Source of the DNA: Xiphias gladius | Lineage: Eukaryota > Chordata > Actinopteri > Istiophoriformes > Xiphiidae | Length of the DNA stretch: 64,000 nt | NCBI RefSeq assembly: GCF_016859285.1 | Contig: NC_053422.1 | Coordinates: 20,840,001-20,904,000 of the forward strand | Direction: 5' to 3' | Shown here: piece by piece, positions 1-34,204 of the stretch | How the letters are laid out: each line of letters opens with the position of its first letter | How positions within the stretch are numbered: the first letter of the stretch is position 1 | Notes under the pieces: model-generated | Database searches by the model: none | What the model was told of the DNA's origin: nothing | Seen by the model: only the letters and a program-made list of their open reading frames with translations | Position numbers and translations under genes: made by a program

Positions 1-1588
1 GCAAAACATGTTCTTCCTTTAATAAATAAGAAATGAGTCAAACTTTGTACACCAATAATGAGTTTAAAAAGCATACCCTGTTTGCTCTGAACAATTTTAA
101 CTGTAACACACATAACAAGTTTACATGTAAGGGAAAAGAATAGTAACAGAAGTGTTCTAATCCTTTGCGTAAAAGTAGCAATACAGCCATATAAAAATAT
201 GTATTACAAGTATTCAAGATTTAAATGACTAAAAGCACACAAGCGTTACACAAGAGATGTAACACTTCTGTACTATTAGTCAACCTAGTACAGCAAAATG
301 TAGTGTAGTAAGAAGTGTCAGATATACTAGTATTTTTGACACAGAATGGCCACTTTCAGAGTACTGAAAAATGTATTAATGCAGTAATGTGTAAGTAAGC
401 AGTTTTTACTGCTCTGGTCAGCCCAGAGGATTTGTCTAAGGGCATGTACTCCTGGGTATTTTAATTTATAGAAAAGAGAGGTGTTTAAGTAGCTTCTATG
501 ATTTGTATGGAAATATATTAATGCGCACAACAACGCGTAGCAACAGCTATCACATAATGGAGTAAAAAGCACCATATTTTTCACTTAAACGTTGTGGAGT
601 AAAATCATTAAGTTGCTCAATTGTAAAACGCTGCTAAAGTAACGTGCCAGTAACGTTACCGTAAAACTGTAGCCTACCTAAATGCAGTTGTTATGTTACA
701 GTACTTAGTTTCCGTTTCTGGAGTAAGTTGTAATGTAGCTTTATTCGTGTGATTGTCGAAGATCGAGGTAACATTTGGTTGCTTTCCCGTAAAAAGTACG
801 TAAGGACAAAGTTAGCTTGCTAGTCGTCTGTGCGGCTGAAGGCTAACATAACAAGCGAGTGACGCTAGCTATGTAAGCAGCCGCCTGCCCGAATAATTGA
901 TGAGCAGATATTATTATTTGCCAGCTAAAACCTTTTTTGAGGTTGCTGAATATGTGAGCTCTTCAGTCTACAGACGCAAACGCTAACTGCGTTCAAAGGC
1001 AAACATAGTTAGCTAACTAGCAATGTGGCGGCTACTGGGTTAGCAGTAGTGATGCTCAACTCTGCTAAGTAATTTCTTCGTTTCATCAAACTTGAAGCTA
1101 ACTAACAACACAGGCACATGGCAGGGAGTGATATTTCTACACACCTCTTAAACGAATCCCCAGTTGATGAATATAGATGTTAGATGTAAAATGTAACAGA
1201 GGTATATAACCAGACAGTTAGCTAAGCTAAGCCCCTTCCATTCACTGAAATTAACGTTCGTTTCTGTCCCTGTTCCATTGGCTTAACTGTGCGCGTGACG
1301 AACAAAATAAACGCTGATTGGTCGTATTTTGTAAACGGTAATACATGGTTTCTTCACAATATCAAGGGTGTTTGTGGTATTTGATACACACTTTAACTTA
1401 ATTCTTAATTACAGATGATAGACATGCAACTGGAAAAAGTAAGTTTCCGTTTACAGCAGCTATTTTTAGCTTGATGAAAACATTTTTGTCCCCCTTTATG
1501 ATAAAAAAAAAGTGCATTCTGCTAACCTACAGTAACAAAAATCACCTCATCAACACCTGTTGTTATTGTTATACCATAAGGCTAAACC
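1..1588. other. Upstream spacer, no coding gene recognised
   Basis: No open frame here resembles a known protein. The DNA is AT-rich with many GCTAGC/TTAGC-type words between about 800 and 1250. In mammals MED7 and FAM71B lie upstream of ITK, so a neighbour's 5' or 3' end may fall here, but I could not recognise one. The only gene-like signals are the CCAAT boxes near 1277-1321 and a splice-bounded 24-nt segment at 1415-1438, listed separately. Confidence 0.4.
1240..1340. promoter_or_regulatory. Possible promoter with two CCAAT boxes
   Basis: Two ATTGG words (CCAAT on the minus strand) lie at 1277-1281 and 1317-1321, flanking a short GCGCGTGACG stretch at 1291-1300. NF-Y sites paired at about 40 bp are common in TATA-less promoters. 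Their orientation would suit a minus-strand gene, but NF-Y sites work both ways. No transcript start can be shown, so this is only a candidate. Confidence 0.25.
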
Positions 1589-2030
1589 CAGTGGTGGAAA
1601 GTAACTAAGTGCATTTACTCAATTACTGTATTAAATACAGTTTTGAGTTACTTGTACTTTACTTGAGTATTTCCACTTTATACTACATTATACTTCCACT
1701 CCACTACATTTCAGTGGGAAATATTGTACTTTCTACTCCACTACATTATTTGTCAGCTGAATTACTTTTAAGATGAAGCTCCACCTCCAGCAGTGACAAC
1801 AGTAACATGCTGCTTACACACTGATGCTTCAGTATTGACCATCTAATGATGTCATATGTAACAATATATCAGACCAGTACTTTTACTTTAATACTTTAAA
1901 TACATTTTGCTGCTAATTTTACTTAAGTAGGATTTTTCATGCAGGACTTTTGCTTGTAATTGAGTATTTTTACATGGCTGTATTGATATTTTTTCTCAAA
2001 TAAAGGATCTGAATACTTGTTCCACCACTG
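1589..2030. mobile_element. hAT-type MITE with 8-bp target duplication
   Basis: The element begins CAGTGGTGGA and ends TCCACCACTG, perfect 10-bp terminal inverted repeats. It is flanked by 8-bp near-duplicates, gctaaacc (1581-1588) and gctacacc (2031-2038), one mismatch apart. An 8-bp target duplication is characteristic of hAT transposons. The interior (AAGTAACTAAGTGCATTTACTC and similar words) matches a very common non-autonomous teleost repeat and has no coding capacity. Confidence 0.85.
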
Positions 2031-2770
2031 GCTACACCCAAGATTTTTCTAGATAAAACTGCTTTGTATGACCAAAAACATATAAGAGTAACAACAACAG
2101 CAATAAAAATGATAATAATAATAATAATAATGAGTATTACAATAGTTTATTTTTAGAGCACAAGCAAGAAGCACAAAATGCTTTCCAGAATTCAAGTCTC
2201 ATCCTAAACAAAGACTAAGACTAAGGAACAATTTTCCAGACGGTGGTGCTGTAGCATCCATTAAATCTTTTGTGCTTTGGGAGGATACATTTTCAGTTTT
2301 GAACTGTCAAATTCTACTCTCTTACTTGAACCACTATTTCCATTTTTTTGAATGATCTTTTTCCCCTTCATGTTTACTGAGGGTTATAAAAACATATAGG
2401 CATAAAGAAATCTTGTACAATACAAAAATCTTCATTATGGCAGAAAAAATGCAGAAATTACGTTGCATTGCCTGAATACTCAGTTTTGATACAATGCACA
2501 TGTCCTAGGTTAAGAAAATTAGTTTCCCAGTGGATTTGAAGTGTTAAAAAGTCATTTTGATAGTGAAATTTAGTCTAATAGTGTCGGTTTTTGTTAAAGA
2601 ACACCCTTGTTCATTGTTCAGTAGGATACAGTCATTACCTTCAAGGTACATATTTTGGTAGAAAATTTTCAAAACTACTAAAAATAAAGAATCAGGCTCC
2701 TACTACTGCAAACCCCAAACAATGGCTTATTGCAACATTGTCAGTGAAAGTAAATGTGAGTGTATATGCA

Positions 2771-2774
<4 letters not shown>

Positions 2775-2829
<55 letters not shown>
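2775..2829. repeat. (GT)n microsatellite upstream of itk
   Basis: An uninterrupted GT tract of about 27 units, followed by degenerate GCGTGCGT units to about 2850. It lies roughly 235 bp before the itk start codon. Long Cys/Val or His/Thr reading frames across it are artefacts of the repeat. Confidence 0.95.
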
Positions 2830-2833
<4 letters not shown>

Positions 2834-2961
2834 CATGCGTGCGTGCGTGCTTGTATGTTTGCTTGCACACCCCATTTTTCGCCGTAAGGATGTGGTTTAC
2901 CGAATGCAACAACTCTATGCCGGAAGCTCCGCATCTTCTATCATGTCAAACGATCCACTGC

Positions 2962-2984
2962 TTTTTTTTTTTTTTTTTTTTTTT
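2962..2984. repeat. Poly(T) tract
   Basis: Twenty-three consecutive T, about 80 bp before the itk ATG. It may be part of the 5' flank or a pyrimidine tract. No target duplications were seen to suggest a retroposon tail. Confidence 0.9.
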
Positions 2985-3062
2985 GTCACTGCAAGGTACA
3001 CAGTCTCTCCTGTACGCAAAAACCCTCCATTGTTTCTCATTGTGTTGTTCGTAGCTTTTACC

Positions 3063-9460
<6,398 letters not shown>

Positions 9461-9764
9461 ACCAAGTTGCAATCTGAGGATGATGATTTTAAAATTAACT
9501 TTATTTATTTAATTTATTGATTCCGGTATCACATGTTTTTCAAATGTGTGTGAAGTCATTTCATCTGGTTATCATCATTAAAATTGTTAAAAAACAGTAG
9601 ACAATTTTAAAATCCCTGGATATTGCACTTTACCAGTTTCCTCGTTCTTTATACAACCCTTGAAAATGCTCATACAGTCCATTCACACAGCGACAGCTGC
9701 TTACTATTCTAAAAGATCTCTGTATATTATATACATATATATTATGTTGTTTGACTGATTGTCA

Positions 9765-9822
9765 ATTAAATGAATCCCTTGTCATTAAATACTTTACATG
9801 TTTTTTTTTTTTTTTAAATAAA
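9765..9822 (+). terminator. itk: itk polyadenylation signals
   Basis: ATTAAA at 9765-9770 and AATAAA at 9817-9822, about 305 and 357 bp after the itk stop. Either could direct 3' end formation; AATAAA is the stronger form. Confidence 0.55.
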
Positions 9823-10220
9823 TTCTCAGCAATACAACAATGGCACCTTGACATTAAGCTGATAATATGTGGGTAGCCTATAGTCCTACAATATATTTAC
9901 TGCATCATATTACATACTACATTTGTTATATAAATTTGAAAATATCAGCAAATCTGCTTTAAAAAAAATTCTACATGCAACTTTAACTTTATGATATATT
10001 AATATTAAAACATGTGGGGCAAGATGGGCATCTTGTCACCAGTGCTGAAAGATGACCATTATTTAATTTTGTCCTCTATCATGAATGCAGTTAAGAGATG
10101 TATAAAAAACCTGACAAGTAAACACAATCAAAACACACCATCCCCGTGGACACCACGCACACACTGTATTTGCCAGTGGCAGTAACATATAAAGGTTCAC
10201 CTGATCACACTTTGCCCCTA

Positions 10221-10222
<2 letters not shown>
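9823..10222. other. itk-cyfip2 spacer
   Basis: A short AT-rich spacer with no coding signal, ending in the CA microsatellite that precedes the cyfip2 CpG-rich promoter. The two genes lie in the same orientation less than 1 kb apart. Confidence 0.5.

Positions 10223-10281
<59 letters not shown>
10223..10281. repeat. (CA)n microsatellite upstream of cyfip2
   Basis: An uninterrupted CA tract of about 29 units, roughly 200-300 bp before the presumed cyfip2 first exon. Confidence 0.95.
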
Positions 10282-10283
<2 letters not shown>

Positions 10284-10379
10284 CTTGTAATGTGAATAAT
10301 CAAAAATCTGAAAAGCACCATACGTTCGCCACAGGTACAATATTCAGTTTTCCTTCCAAGAGTAATGATAAAAGCTGAA

Positions 10380-11520
10380 ATGAGCAGAGCCAACACGTCG
10401 AGGGCCCCTCGTCGCCCCCCATCACTCCGCGGCGACTGTCCCTTTAAGAAAATGCACTTGCAGCCATTTTCTGCTCTTTGTGTGGGGTGGATTAGCTCTG
10501 GGTAGGCACTGGGCGAAACTAGAGCATCAGTCGGCACAGAAGACGAGGAAAAAAAAGCCCAGGGAACATCGGACCGCCGTCGCAGACCGCGACACCGTCC
10601 GCCCGTCTTTGTAAATCGCCGGACGGACATGCAATTTACAGGTAGGAGGCAAATGTAGCGAAGGATGGAGCCGCAGCGCTAAAGATGATCGGGGCTGGTG
10701 ATGTGCGCTGGGTAGTGATGATGGCTGGAGACTAGAGAGCTGTTTTTTTTTTTTTTTTTTTCCCCCCCACTTTCTCCTCCTCGCACTGTGCATCTTTCCC
10801 GTTACTTATCAGTCCGTGCACGGCCCCAATAGATACGACGCCGGTCGCTGAGGAATCGCCCTCCGCCACGACCGGCGGACGGAGCGTCCCGGTTTTCGCG
10901 GATTATTCTGACACATGAATGGGATCCCCGTTAGCTCACATCGGCACCGTAGCTCCCACTGAGATGGGTGGGGTGAGGAGAGGGCTCCCGTGTAGCAAGT
11001 GCGCTGATGAATGGACGGGTCACCGGAGAGCTCGGCGATTTTCTTTCTTTTTTCTTTTTTTTTCTGACTTGATTGCAGCCTTTTTGGCCGTACACGGAGA
11101 AGATATGTCCGCCGTGAGGAGGAGAGGAGTGAATTTGATGCTTCGGCTGGCTCGATGTAGCATCCCCGCTTTCACTCTCTTTCATCACCCCCCCCCCACC
11201 TTGATCTAAACGGCCAACGGGGCTCAGCATGTAACTGCCGGCAGCGTTGTAGACGCTTTCACAGCTCTCACAGCGGCAGGGCGGTCGGGCCTGTTACTGA
11301 TGCGCAGATGACAGGTTCACCCACTTCCGTTTCACACAGATGTCTGAAGCGCTGCTGTTTTTTTTTTTTTTTTTCGCGTTATGCTGAACTCTCCGTCACG
11401 CGGCCGTCTATCCACGCCGTCACTCACGGTGGGGACGTGAATCTGCCGCTGCTGCAGGCTCGCCGAGTTGTAAATCCGTATGCCGGTCCCTCACCCGACG
11501 AGCTGTGATGTAATGTTGAG
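10380..11520 (+). promoter_or_regulatory. cyfip2: cyfip2 CpG-rich promoter and noncoding exon 1
   Basis: CpG and GC content rise sharply against the AT-rich flanks, as in a CpG-island promoter. A 5' UTR exon probably ends at 10641, where the donor reads TTACAG|GTAGGA. It would splice to the acceptor at 15613 (TTCGGTCAG), 33 bp before the start codon. No TATA box was identified and the exact start site is unknown. Homopolymers (T at 10742-10760 and 11359-11374; C at 11189-11197) interrupt the region. Confidence 0.6.
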
Positions 11521-11789
11521 GCTGTGGACTGAAAATATCCCAGTAATATTTCCGCTCGGGGAAAGGCAGTTTTATTTGTATATCACAAAATTTGCCTTAA
11601 AGGGGCTTTTAAGGGGCAGTCTGCACCTCAAATGGTTCCCTCTATCATTAGACCCTTAGTTTGGATTAAAAAAAAAAAAAGGTTCCCCAAAAATACCTTT
11701 TTAATGGAAGACATAAAGAGGAGAAACCCCAAGGACTGACATGCAGCGGGCATGTGGTGTGTGAGAGATTGTAGATGTATTGGTTGCTT

Positions 11790-12060
11790 GGAAATGAGGC
11801 ACCAAGTATTTTGATAATCCATCGATAGTTTTAAGTCACAAATCAAGCAAAAAATGCCAAAAGCTTCGCTGGTTCCAGGAGCTAAAATGTGAGGATCTGG
11901 TCCTTTTCCCTGTTTTGGACTGTTGGTTGGACAAAGTAAGACATTTGAAGACATCACCTCGGGCTCTGAGAAACAGCGAAGAACATTGTGTGACATTTTA
12001 GAGGCCAAATGTGTAATAGAATATTTAAAAAAAAAAATTGACAGTTTAAACGACATTGGA
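11790..12060. repeat. Dispersed teleost repeat in cyfip2 intron 1
   Basis: The words ATAATCCATCGATAG, TTTTGGACTGTTGGTTGGACAA and AGACATCACCTCGGGCTCTG are hallmarks of a very common fish interspersed repeat, recognised from memory. A diverged relative, apparently in the opposite orientation, lies at 38200-38450 in hmmr. It has no coding content. Confidence 0.6.
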
Positions 12061-13292
12061 GCTATGGTTTTAGCCCTGGTAATATCCCAGCCTTGATATG
12101 TCTTCTATTATATGCATTACTATAGCTACTCCCTTCAGGCAACTTGATCATGAGCCGCCATTAGCAGCTGACAGTGCTGTTGCTGGGTTTTGTTTTCAGT
12201 TGAATAAGCTGAGAGACAAAGGCCTGTGAGACACATAAATAACCAACCAGATCAAGAAAAGGGAAGTAGAGGAAAACAATGCTGACAAACTATGGTGAAC
12301 AAAAATCATTTGTGTTTTCACAAACCAAGACTCTTTCTTTAACGTTGCATGAATTTGACACTACTTGCTACCATAAATCTATAAAGGGATTTTCTCAAAA
12401 ACCTAAAGAGAAATTGTGCAAATAAAAATGTAGGTGATGTCGGTTTAGGTCTTTGTTTACCTTCCTCTACCTGTCAAGCATGGTCATGTGAGCCGGGCTT
12501 ATGTCATTGTTGTTGGTCTAAAAGGTGAGCATGACATTATGGGGAATCATGAGTGGACAGCAGTTTTGAAAATGACAGTCAGCCTGTCAAATACCTCAGC
12601 CAGCCAGCAACCTGCACATGATGACACACTGTAGACGGCACAGATGCTGCTGGAACATGCATTTAACTAGTGTCAGTGTGTGTGTTGTGAATGATCGTGT
12701 TTACGTCCAAATGCTCGAGATTCCCTTTTTCTTCCTCACTGATCGGATCTCATCTTATTGTGCGGATGAATATATATTACAAAGCTAGCCTTGGGGGAGA
12801 TCCCATTGAGTGGTGTGACCCTGGCGTTGACACACTTTCTCTCAGTCTGTGTCTTTCTCTCAGGCAAGATGTATTACACAAATCCCAAGCAGCAAGTACT
12901 GGTCTTGATTTTCTCCTGCAAATGATGCGTCATCTGTGTTCATGCTGCTTTTTGTACTTTGCCTACTTCGTCTCATTCCCAGTCCTCTTTTTAGTTGTAA
13001 TATTTGGAGCGCCTCCTCAACACCATTGGAATCCCGGTTTAGTGCTGTCACGAGGAGATCTGACCCAAGCTTTTGATGTATAGAGGCTTTAGATATGATG
13101 TCAGGTTGTCAAGGAGGGATTTTGCTATGCATATCATTGATACTCTGTGGTGAATTTGCCCAGGAGTTCAACTGTTGTATGGGATTTCTGAGGAGATTTG
13201 TTGTCTCAGTCGATTTGGTGTAATACAGGCCTGCAGCTACGTTACCAAGTGTCCAGAAGGTAATGAAAGGGGCCCCTTTGCTTTGTAAAGAT

Positions 13293-13295
<3 letters not shown>

Positions 13296-13342
<47 letters not shown>
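13296..13342. repeat. (CA)n microsatellite
   Basis: CA tract of about 23 units inside cyfip2 intron 1. Confidence 0.95.
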
Positions 13343-13345
<3 letters not shown>

Positions 13346-15043
13346 GACACACACCAACCGTTGAACAGAGTCTGGTATAGGGTGGGAAAGTTTACTCAGC
13401 CAAACCAGGCTTCAGTCTGCGCCGGTATTCCCGAGCACGGATGGGAGTTTGGTAGCACTGACCATGTTTGTCTGCCTGACAGAACCCCTCATAGCAAGCT
13501 GCATGTTTCCTTTCCTACAAGCTGAACAGTTAGAAGCCACCAACTGAGCCTTGAAAGAATCAGAGAATGTGTGAATCCAGGTGGTAAAGTCACAGCAGTG
13601 ACATAAGAATCCAGTAGACCTCACTCTACATTCATTTCCCCCATACCACCCATATGTGGTTGAATGGCTTTTTTCTGTGCCAATGCACAGAGCTGCCCCT
13701 TGAGTGTCATTGGAGACAAACATTTTCGCCCCGAGACCTGTGGTTCACCTCATGCGCTTATAACCTTTGCATAGTTTACAGCTTTGGCAGTTTGATGTGA
13801 TAGGAAACCGCAGCCATCTCCTTCATATTAGCGAGCCTACATCATGTAGGCATGACCAGCAACAATGTGTCACAGTTCATTTATGATGTAGGCAACTGTC
13901 AGTATGTGTTGTTATTAATGTATCTCCCTGCTGGCTACACTTCGTATGATGTCTTCCGTTAGAAAAGCTAATATTGTCAATCACTTGTCAGCCTGCTGCT
14001 GTTTTGACATTTCGATATGCTGACTGCCATTTGTGTGTAGAAGTATTACTGTGTTTGAAAGTAGGTAGGTTCATATAAGGTGCCATAGCCCAACTTTATG
14101 CATATTACATAAGAAATAACTGTATCGATTAGCAGTTTTACAACCGGATACAACACTTTACCTTCCGTTGCTGTAAGCTCTTTGTTTACCTATAACAAGG
14201 ACAAGAGAGACAGCCATGCTTACTTTTGTCTGCCTCTTTTCTCTTTGCCATTGGCCCCTGGCCCTCTCAGCTCTAGCTGTGCTCCCTCTGGCTGTGAATA
14301 TTAAGCTGATTATCGGTGCTGTCAGCCCTGTCTGCCAGGTCAGACGTAAAACACACATTTCTGAAAGTCACATGATATACGGGTGGGCGCATTCACACTG
14401 CTTTGGCCCGGCTGGTGTTTTGTAATGAGGAGAGGGCACGACTACTGTGACTGTACTGTTTCAAGAGGAGGTAGAGATTTATTCCAAGGACAAATCAGGT
14501 GGAGTGTATGAGCTGCATATACATCTGGGTGTTCATATATTCTAACATTGAGTTAATTTTATGAATTTGAGACACTTCCCTCATCAGCTACAAATCTGAC
14601 AGTTCTCTTATAACTTTTGTAGTTGCCAGTGGATCTGCTGTCTTTGTTAGCACATTTCGTGTTTGCCAGAATGTCATTCATTGCCAGTCTGCTCTCCGCC
14701 TTTCTCAGATCAGTGAGATTTTCAGGTCTCGGCATTTCAAGAATTAAACGCTTTAAATATTCCTCTAGTCAAATAAGAGATTAAACAGGAAACAGTGAGA
14801 GGCGTCAGCCCTGTACTTCCCCTGAGTGTTAGTCTGGTATTGACATATAGTAAAATGGGAGAGGATACAGGTGCAGGGTAAACACACAGACATACTGCAC
14901 GGCATAGCCCAAAAAGAGGAAATGAGGTTGTCTAGATATGTCAAGACAATATTTGATCTCGGGTTCTCTGTGACTGAAAAGCATTATTGTTGCATTATCT
15001 GACTGTAGCATATATTTATTTCATTCATTTGTATTTCCTAAAG

Positions 15044-15522
15044 CAGGGGTTCCTCTTTTGTCAGACGTCCCCTAGAGCCCTGTAAGGTTAACTCTAGTAC
15101 CCCTTCATCGACATCACTCATTACGTTCCACGTGTGTTCATTTGAAAAGATTTTAAACTGCACATTATTTAACTATTGATAATATCATGATTACGTCCGT
15201 TTGATTAAGCTTGCATTTGTACTACTACCACTTGGAATGGGTGAAGCTGAATGTTTAAAATATTTATCCATTACTTGTAGCTAACTGTTTCAACCGTTCA
15301 GTCATTACTGTTTGCTCTCTCTCCTCTGCTCACTTGGTAATGATTTTACCAGTGTTGCTCTCTTTTAGTTGCAACATGTGGCGCTCAGGTGTTATTGCCA
15401 ACTTAAAGTGTGGATATATTTTATAAATCAAATAGTAATTTCTATTTTAATCAAATCTACGCCACAATGACTCCAATTACTCTCTTGCAACTGCAAAAGT
15501 ACCCCCTGGTTGGGAATCACTC
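15044..15522. mobile_element. hAT-type MITE with perfect 8-bp target duplication
   Basis: The element begins CAGGGGTTCC and ends GTTGGGAATCACTC, imperfect inverted repeats of the CAGTGGTTCCCAAC type. It is flanked on both sides by identical 8-bp tcctaaag (15036-15043 and 15523-15530). The perfect duplication marks a hAT insertion. It ends about 90 bp before the cyfip2 exon holding the start codon and has no coding frame. Confidence 0.8.
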
Positions 15523-15634
15523 TCCTAAAGCATCTCTTGACTCTCTGCAATGGAGCTTCTTCTGCCTCCTCATCTCATATCGCTGTGGCTCTGTCTTCCT
15601 CTCTTTCGGTCAGACTGGGGTGTTGTGTGAGTGA

Positions 15635-30980
<15,346 letters not shown>

Positions 30981-32845
30981 AAAAGACCCTTCTCACATAG
31001 TGCACAGACACACACACACTCAAACACACACACACACACACACACACAGACACACAACCTCCCCATAGCTGTGATACTTATTTCTGCCTCTTGCTGGTCT
31101 TGTAGAGGTATAGATTACCACAATGGCTCTCCACAGGCTGTAAGAATCCAAAGACAAAGCCTCTCAAACTGCTCCCCTGTCTTAACTATGACTGCCTTTG
31201 GATTCTTTAATCCCATAGAAGTGGACCAGGCCAGAGGTGGAAGTGTATATTCACACCTTTTCTTTTTATTTTACTTTCTGTGTGGCTCTCACTCAGACTC
31301 ATGCATGCCTTCTCATACTCCCTAAGCTGCACTTCTATGGATTGGACCACTGACACAATGCCAAAGAGTAGGTCTATCGTGTAATCTGAAGCGCTCTTTG
31401 GCTCCCCTTGTTTGAAGTAACACCTTTTCTCAGTCATAAACACCTTTCAGAATTTCCAATCAAGAGCTGATACAAAAAGACAAGAGTAAATCTAACAAGG
31501 TTTAAATCAAGTGCTAAATAATGCAACGAATAACTAATTTTCTAAGTTATATAAAGTTATTTCAAGTGCAACGTGGTGCTCATAAGTGCTACTACAGCTA
31601 CTAACAGTACCAGCACAGGCACCAGTACACGTGCTATCATTATGCTCGCCCTCTATATGGCCCAAACCTTTTCATCCTGATACGTTTCAAACTCCTCATC
31701 ACTTATTTGTATAATAATCTGAACTGCCCATTGCCATGATACATAGTGTATATCATGATGCATTTGAATACTTCTTCATGACTTCTTCTACACCTGCTTG
31801 ATTTCAAGGCAATGAAGGTAAATTGCATTTTTGATTTGCTTTTATTCATCTTACCCTCCAGTCTGGTTTTCTTGCTTCCTCCTGACACATTTATATTCGG
31901 TACCAATACCACTGTAAATTTCACTGTTAAACAAAGTGAATTGTTGAGTGTTGTAATTGTTCTTGTTTTTAATTATTAATATTTTAATTTACACATTCTT
32001 GGTATACTTGCCTCTCTACTACTGACTGGAAACCTCATCGACTGTTTTATTTTTCTCTCTTTTTGTCTGTTGGAAAGATTTTTTATATGCTGAACATGAA
32101 TACAGTGATATTATTTACAATTTGGAAAACACACATCTTCATCTGGGTAAATGTGTTTGCTTTTTAAAGATGAAAAAAAAAACAAAACAAAACGTAACAA
32201 GACTAGAAAATACCTCTAGGTTGTATAAAGACAGTGCTGTACTACATTAACCTGTTTTGAGTGTGACTGGATGATGCTGGTTTAGCAGACCTATGAAACA
32301 TAAACTCTGCACATAAAGGAACAAAAAAAAATCCTAATTAAAATGTCAGTTATAATTAAAGGGCAGTTTCCTAAATATAGTCAGTATTTACTATTAATGG
32401 ATTTTTGCTTTAGATTTAGCAGTGTTATTAAAATATGCAAAACTTATCCCCATTTTTTTCATATGAAGGGAAACGACTCCTTCCCAAAACAGCCCTCTGA
32501 TCGTTTTCTGCTCCGTTTTGAACGAGGAAAGTTTCTTTTTGTAACTTCACTGCCTTTTTATCATATTTATTCAACTCCAACTTCTTGTTCATTTAAAGGT
32601 TAATCTCGTAAAAATGAAGGTACCAATGTATCATCTTGAAACCTTAGCATGGCAAGTGTAATTTATTGTCATCGATGGCTCCATTTGTGACATGAGGCTT
32701 TGTTTATGATATTGTTGTACAAGTGTCCATGTTTTCAAGTACAAAAAATGGAGAAAAGAGTATAACATGTACAACAATGGTCCTGCAAAGGATTTGAAAT
32801 TATGTTGTATTTCCATGAAATAAAAAAAATGTTTAACTGAAAAAG
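30981..32845 (+). other. cyfip2: cyfip2 3' UTR
   Basis: A 1.8-kb AT-rich noncoding stretch follows the cyfip2 stop. It has a short interrupted CA tract at 31008-31053 and ends at an AATAAA at 32819-32824 within TTTCCATGAAATAAA. No other strong poly(A) signal was noticed earlier, and no gene starts before 34.3 kb on this strand, so most of this is probably 3' UTR. Confidence 0.6.
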
Positions 32846-33120
32846 GGAAGTTGTATTTACGATATGTTTTCAGTGGGTTCTACCTTTAAGTGCAGTATTA
32901 AAGTTGTCAACAGACTTGTCTCTTCAGGTTCTTCTGGGCCTTTCCTCTTACACAGATAACTTGATTAGCTGGATAGGTTGGTTGACTAACTTGCACTTGC
33001 AAACAGGGCCATAGGACACTAGGGACACGTCATTGGTAATATTTTTGGGAGTTCTGGGGGGTTCAATGACGTGAGGAAAATTTAAGAGGAGTTTAAATTC
33101 TTTGATTAGACATACACTTG

Positions 33121-33474
33121 TATGGGTGACAAACTAAAAGACAAACCTGAAAAATGAGTGGAGAAACAGGATGACAATGCCCCCACCCATAGGGCACGAG
33201 GGGTCACTGAATGATTTGATGAGTATGAAAATAATGTGAATCATTTGCAGTTACCAGATCTCAACCCAATTCAGCACCTCTGGGAGATTTTGGACTGATG
33301 TGTTTAGACAGTGCTCTCCGCCACCATCATCAAAACACCAAATGATGCAATATCTTTTGGAAGAATGTCCATCTCTCCACTAGAGTCGAGGGACTTGTAG
33401 AATCAATACACGTGGTGGTCAAACACCTTACTAAGACACTTTGTGTTGGCCTTTCCTTTCATTTGTCAGCTGTC
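33121..33474 (+). mobile_element. Deleted Tc1/mariner element (copy 2)
   Basis: Starts near TATGGGTGACAAACTAAAAG and ends near CTTTCATTTGTCAGCTGT, the family's inverted ends. The plus strand still reads PDLNPIQHLWEILD (around 33258-33298), the conserved C-terminal block of Tc1-type transposases, before a stop. The usual catalytic Glu of the IEN block is Gln here. It is a non-autonomous relic between cyfip2 and hmmr. Confidence 0.75.
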
Positions 33475-33950
33475 TTTATTACACATTTTTCTTTTCAAGG
33501 CAGACTTTGATTCTTTTAATATTAAAAATCTCAAAAATTACAATTTTATGGCAAAAACAAGGTATTTTGTATTCTTCACTAGTGTTACATACTTGGCACT
33601 GTAGAAAAAGTTTTAAAAAAATATTTTTTTCTGATCCTTCTTAAATACCTCGAAAATTTCGCAGGTCAGTAAGGTCTGTTTCGGAAAATTTAGACTCATG
33701 GTTTCTGTATTGCTAAAATGTTGATGTTTGTAATGGTAATACTAATGTTAAATTACCTTTTGGTACACAAAGTCCACATCGTTTTTTATGGTTTACAGCC
33801 AGACACGATACAATTTTTAATGATTCTTAATGAATATAGTGGAAATTCGACATTTGATGGGAGAACAAGAAAGATGTCTTTTTGGAAACACAGTGTTGCG
33901 TATGTGTGAAGCCCTGTGGCAGATTGGCTACCTGCAGCACGAACCCCACC

Positions 33951-33978
33951 CCACCTCCACCTCCACCTCCACCTCCAC
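33951..33978. repeat. (CCACCT)n minisatellite
   Basis: About five CCACCT units in the cyfip2-hmmr spacer. Confidence 0.85.
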
Positions 33979-34055
33979 ACAGGATAATTGGTCATAGGTA
34001 ATTGATTGATAGATATTATGAATATTACCACTAAATTATAATGCTGCCATACATA

Positions 34056-34059
<4 letters not shown>

Positions 34060-34119
<60 letters not shown>
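34060..34119. repeat. (CA)n microsatellite upstream of hmmr
   Basis: An uninterrupted CA tract of about 30 units, ending about 240 bp before the hmmr start codon. Confidence 0.95.
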
Positions 34120-34122
<3 letters not shown>

Positions 34123-34204
34123 GAATCCATTACTCGTTTAGCAGAAAGGTTGGAGTGAAAATGTGAGGCGATGACGGACGGGAGCGACGGCGTCACCCGG
34201 GACT

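Noticed and set aside
1-600. Small minus-strand frame near 327-584 as a gene end
   Set aside because: No homology, low coding character and no splice partners; MED7 or another neighbour could not be recognised.
2591-3054. Open frames over the GT tract on both strands
   Set aside because: They are Val/Cys or His/Thr repeats produced by the microsatellite and do not continue into any exon.
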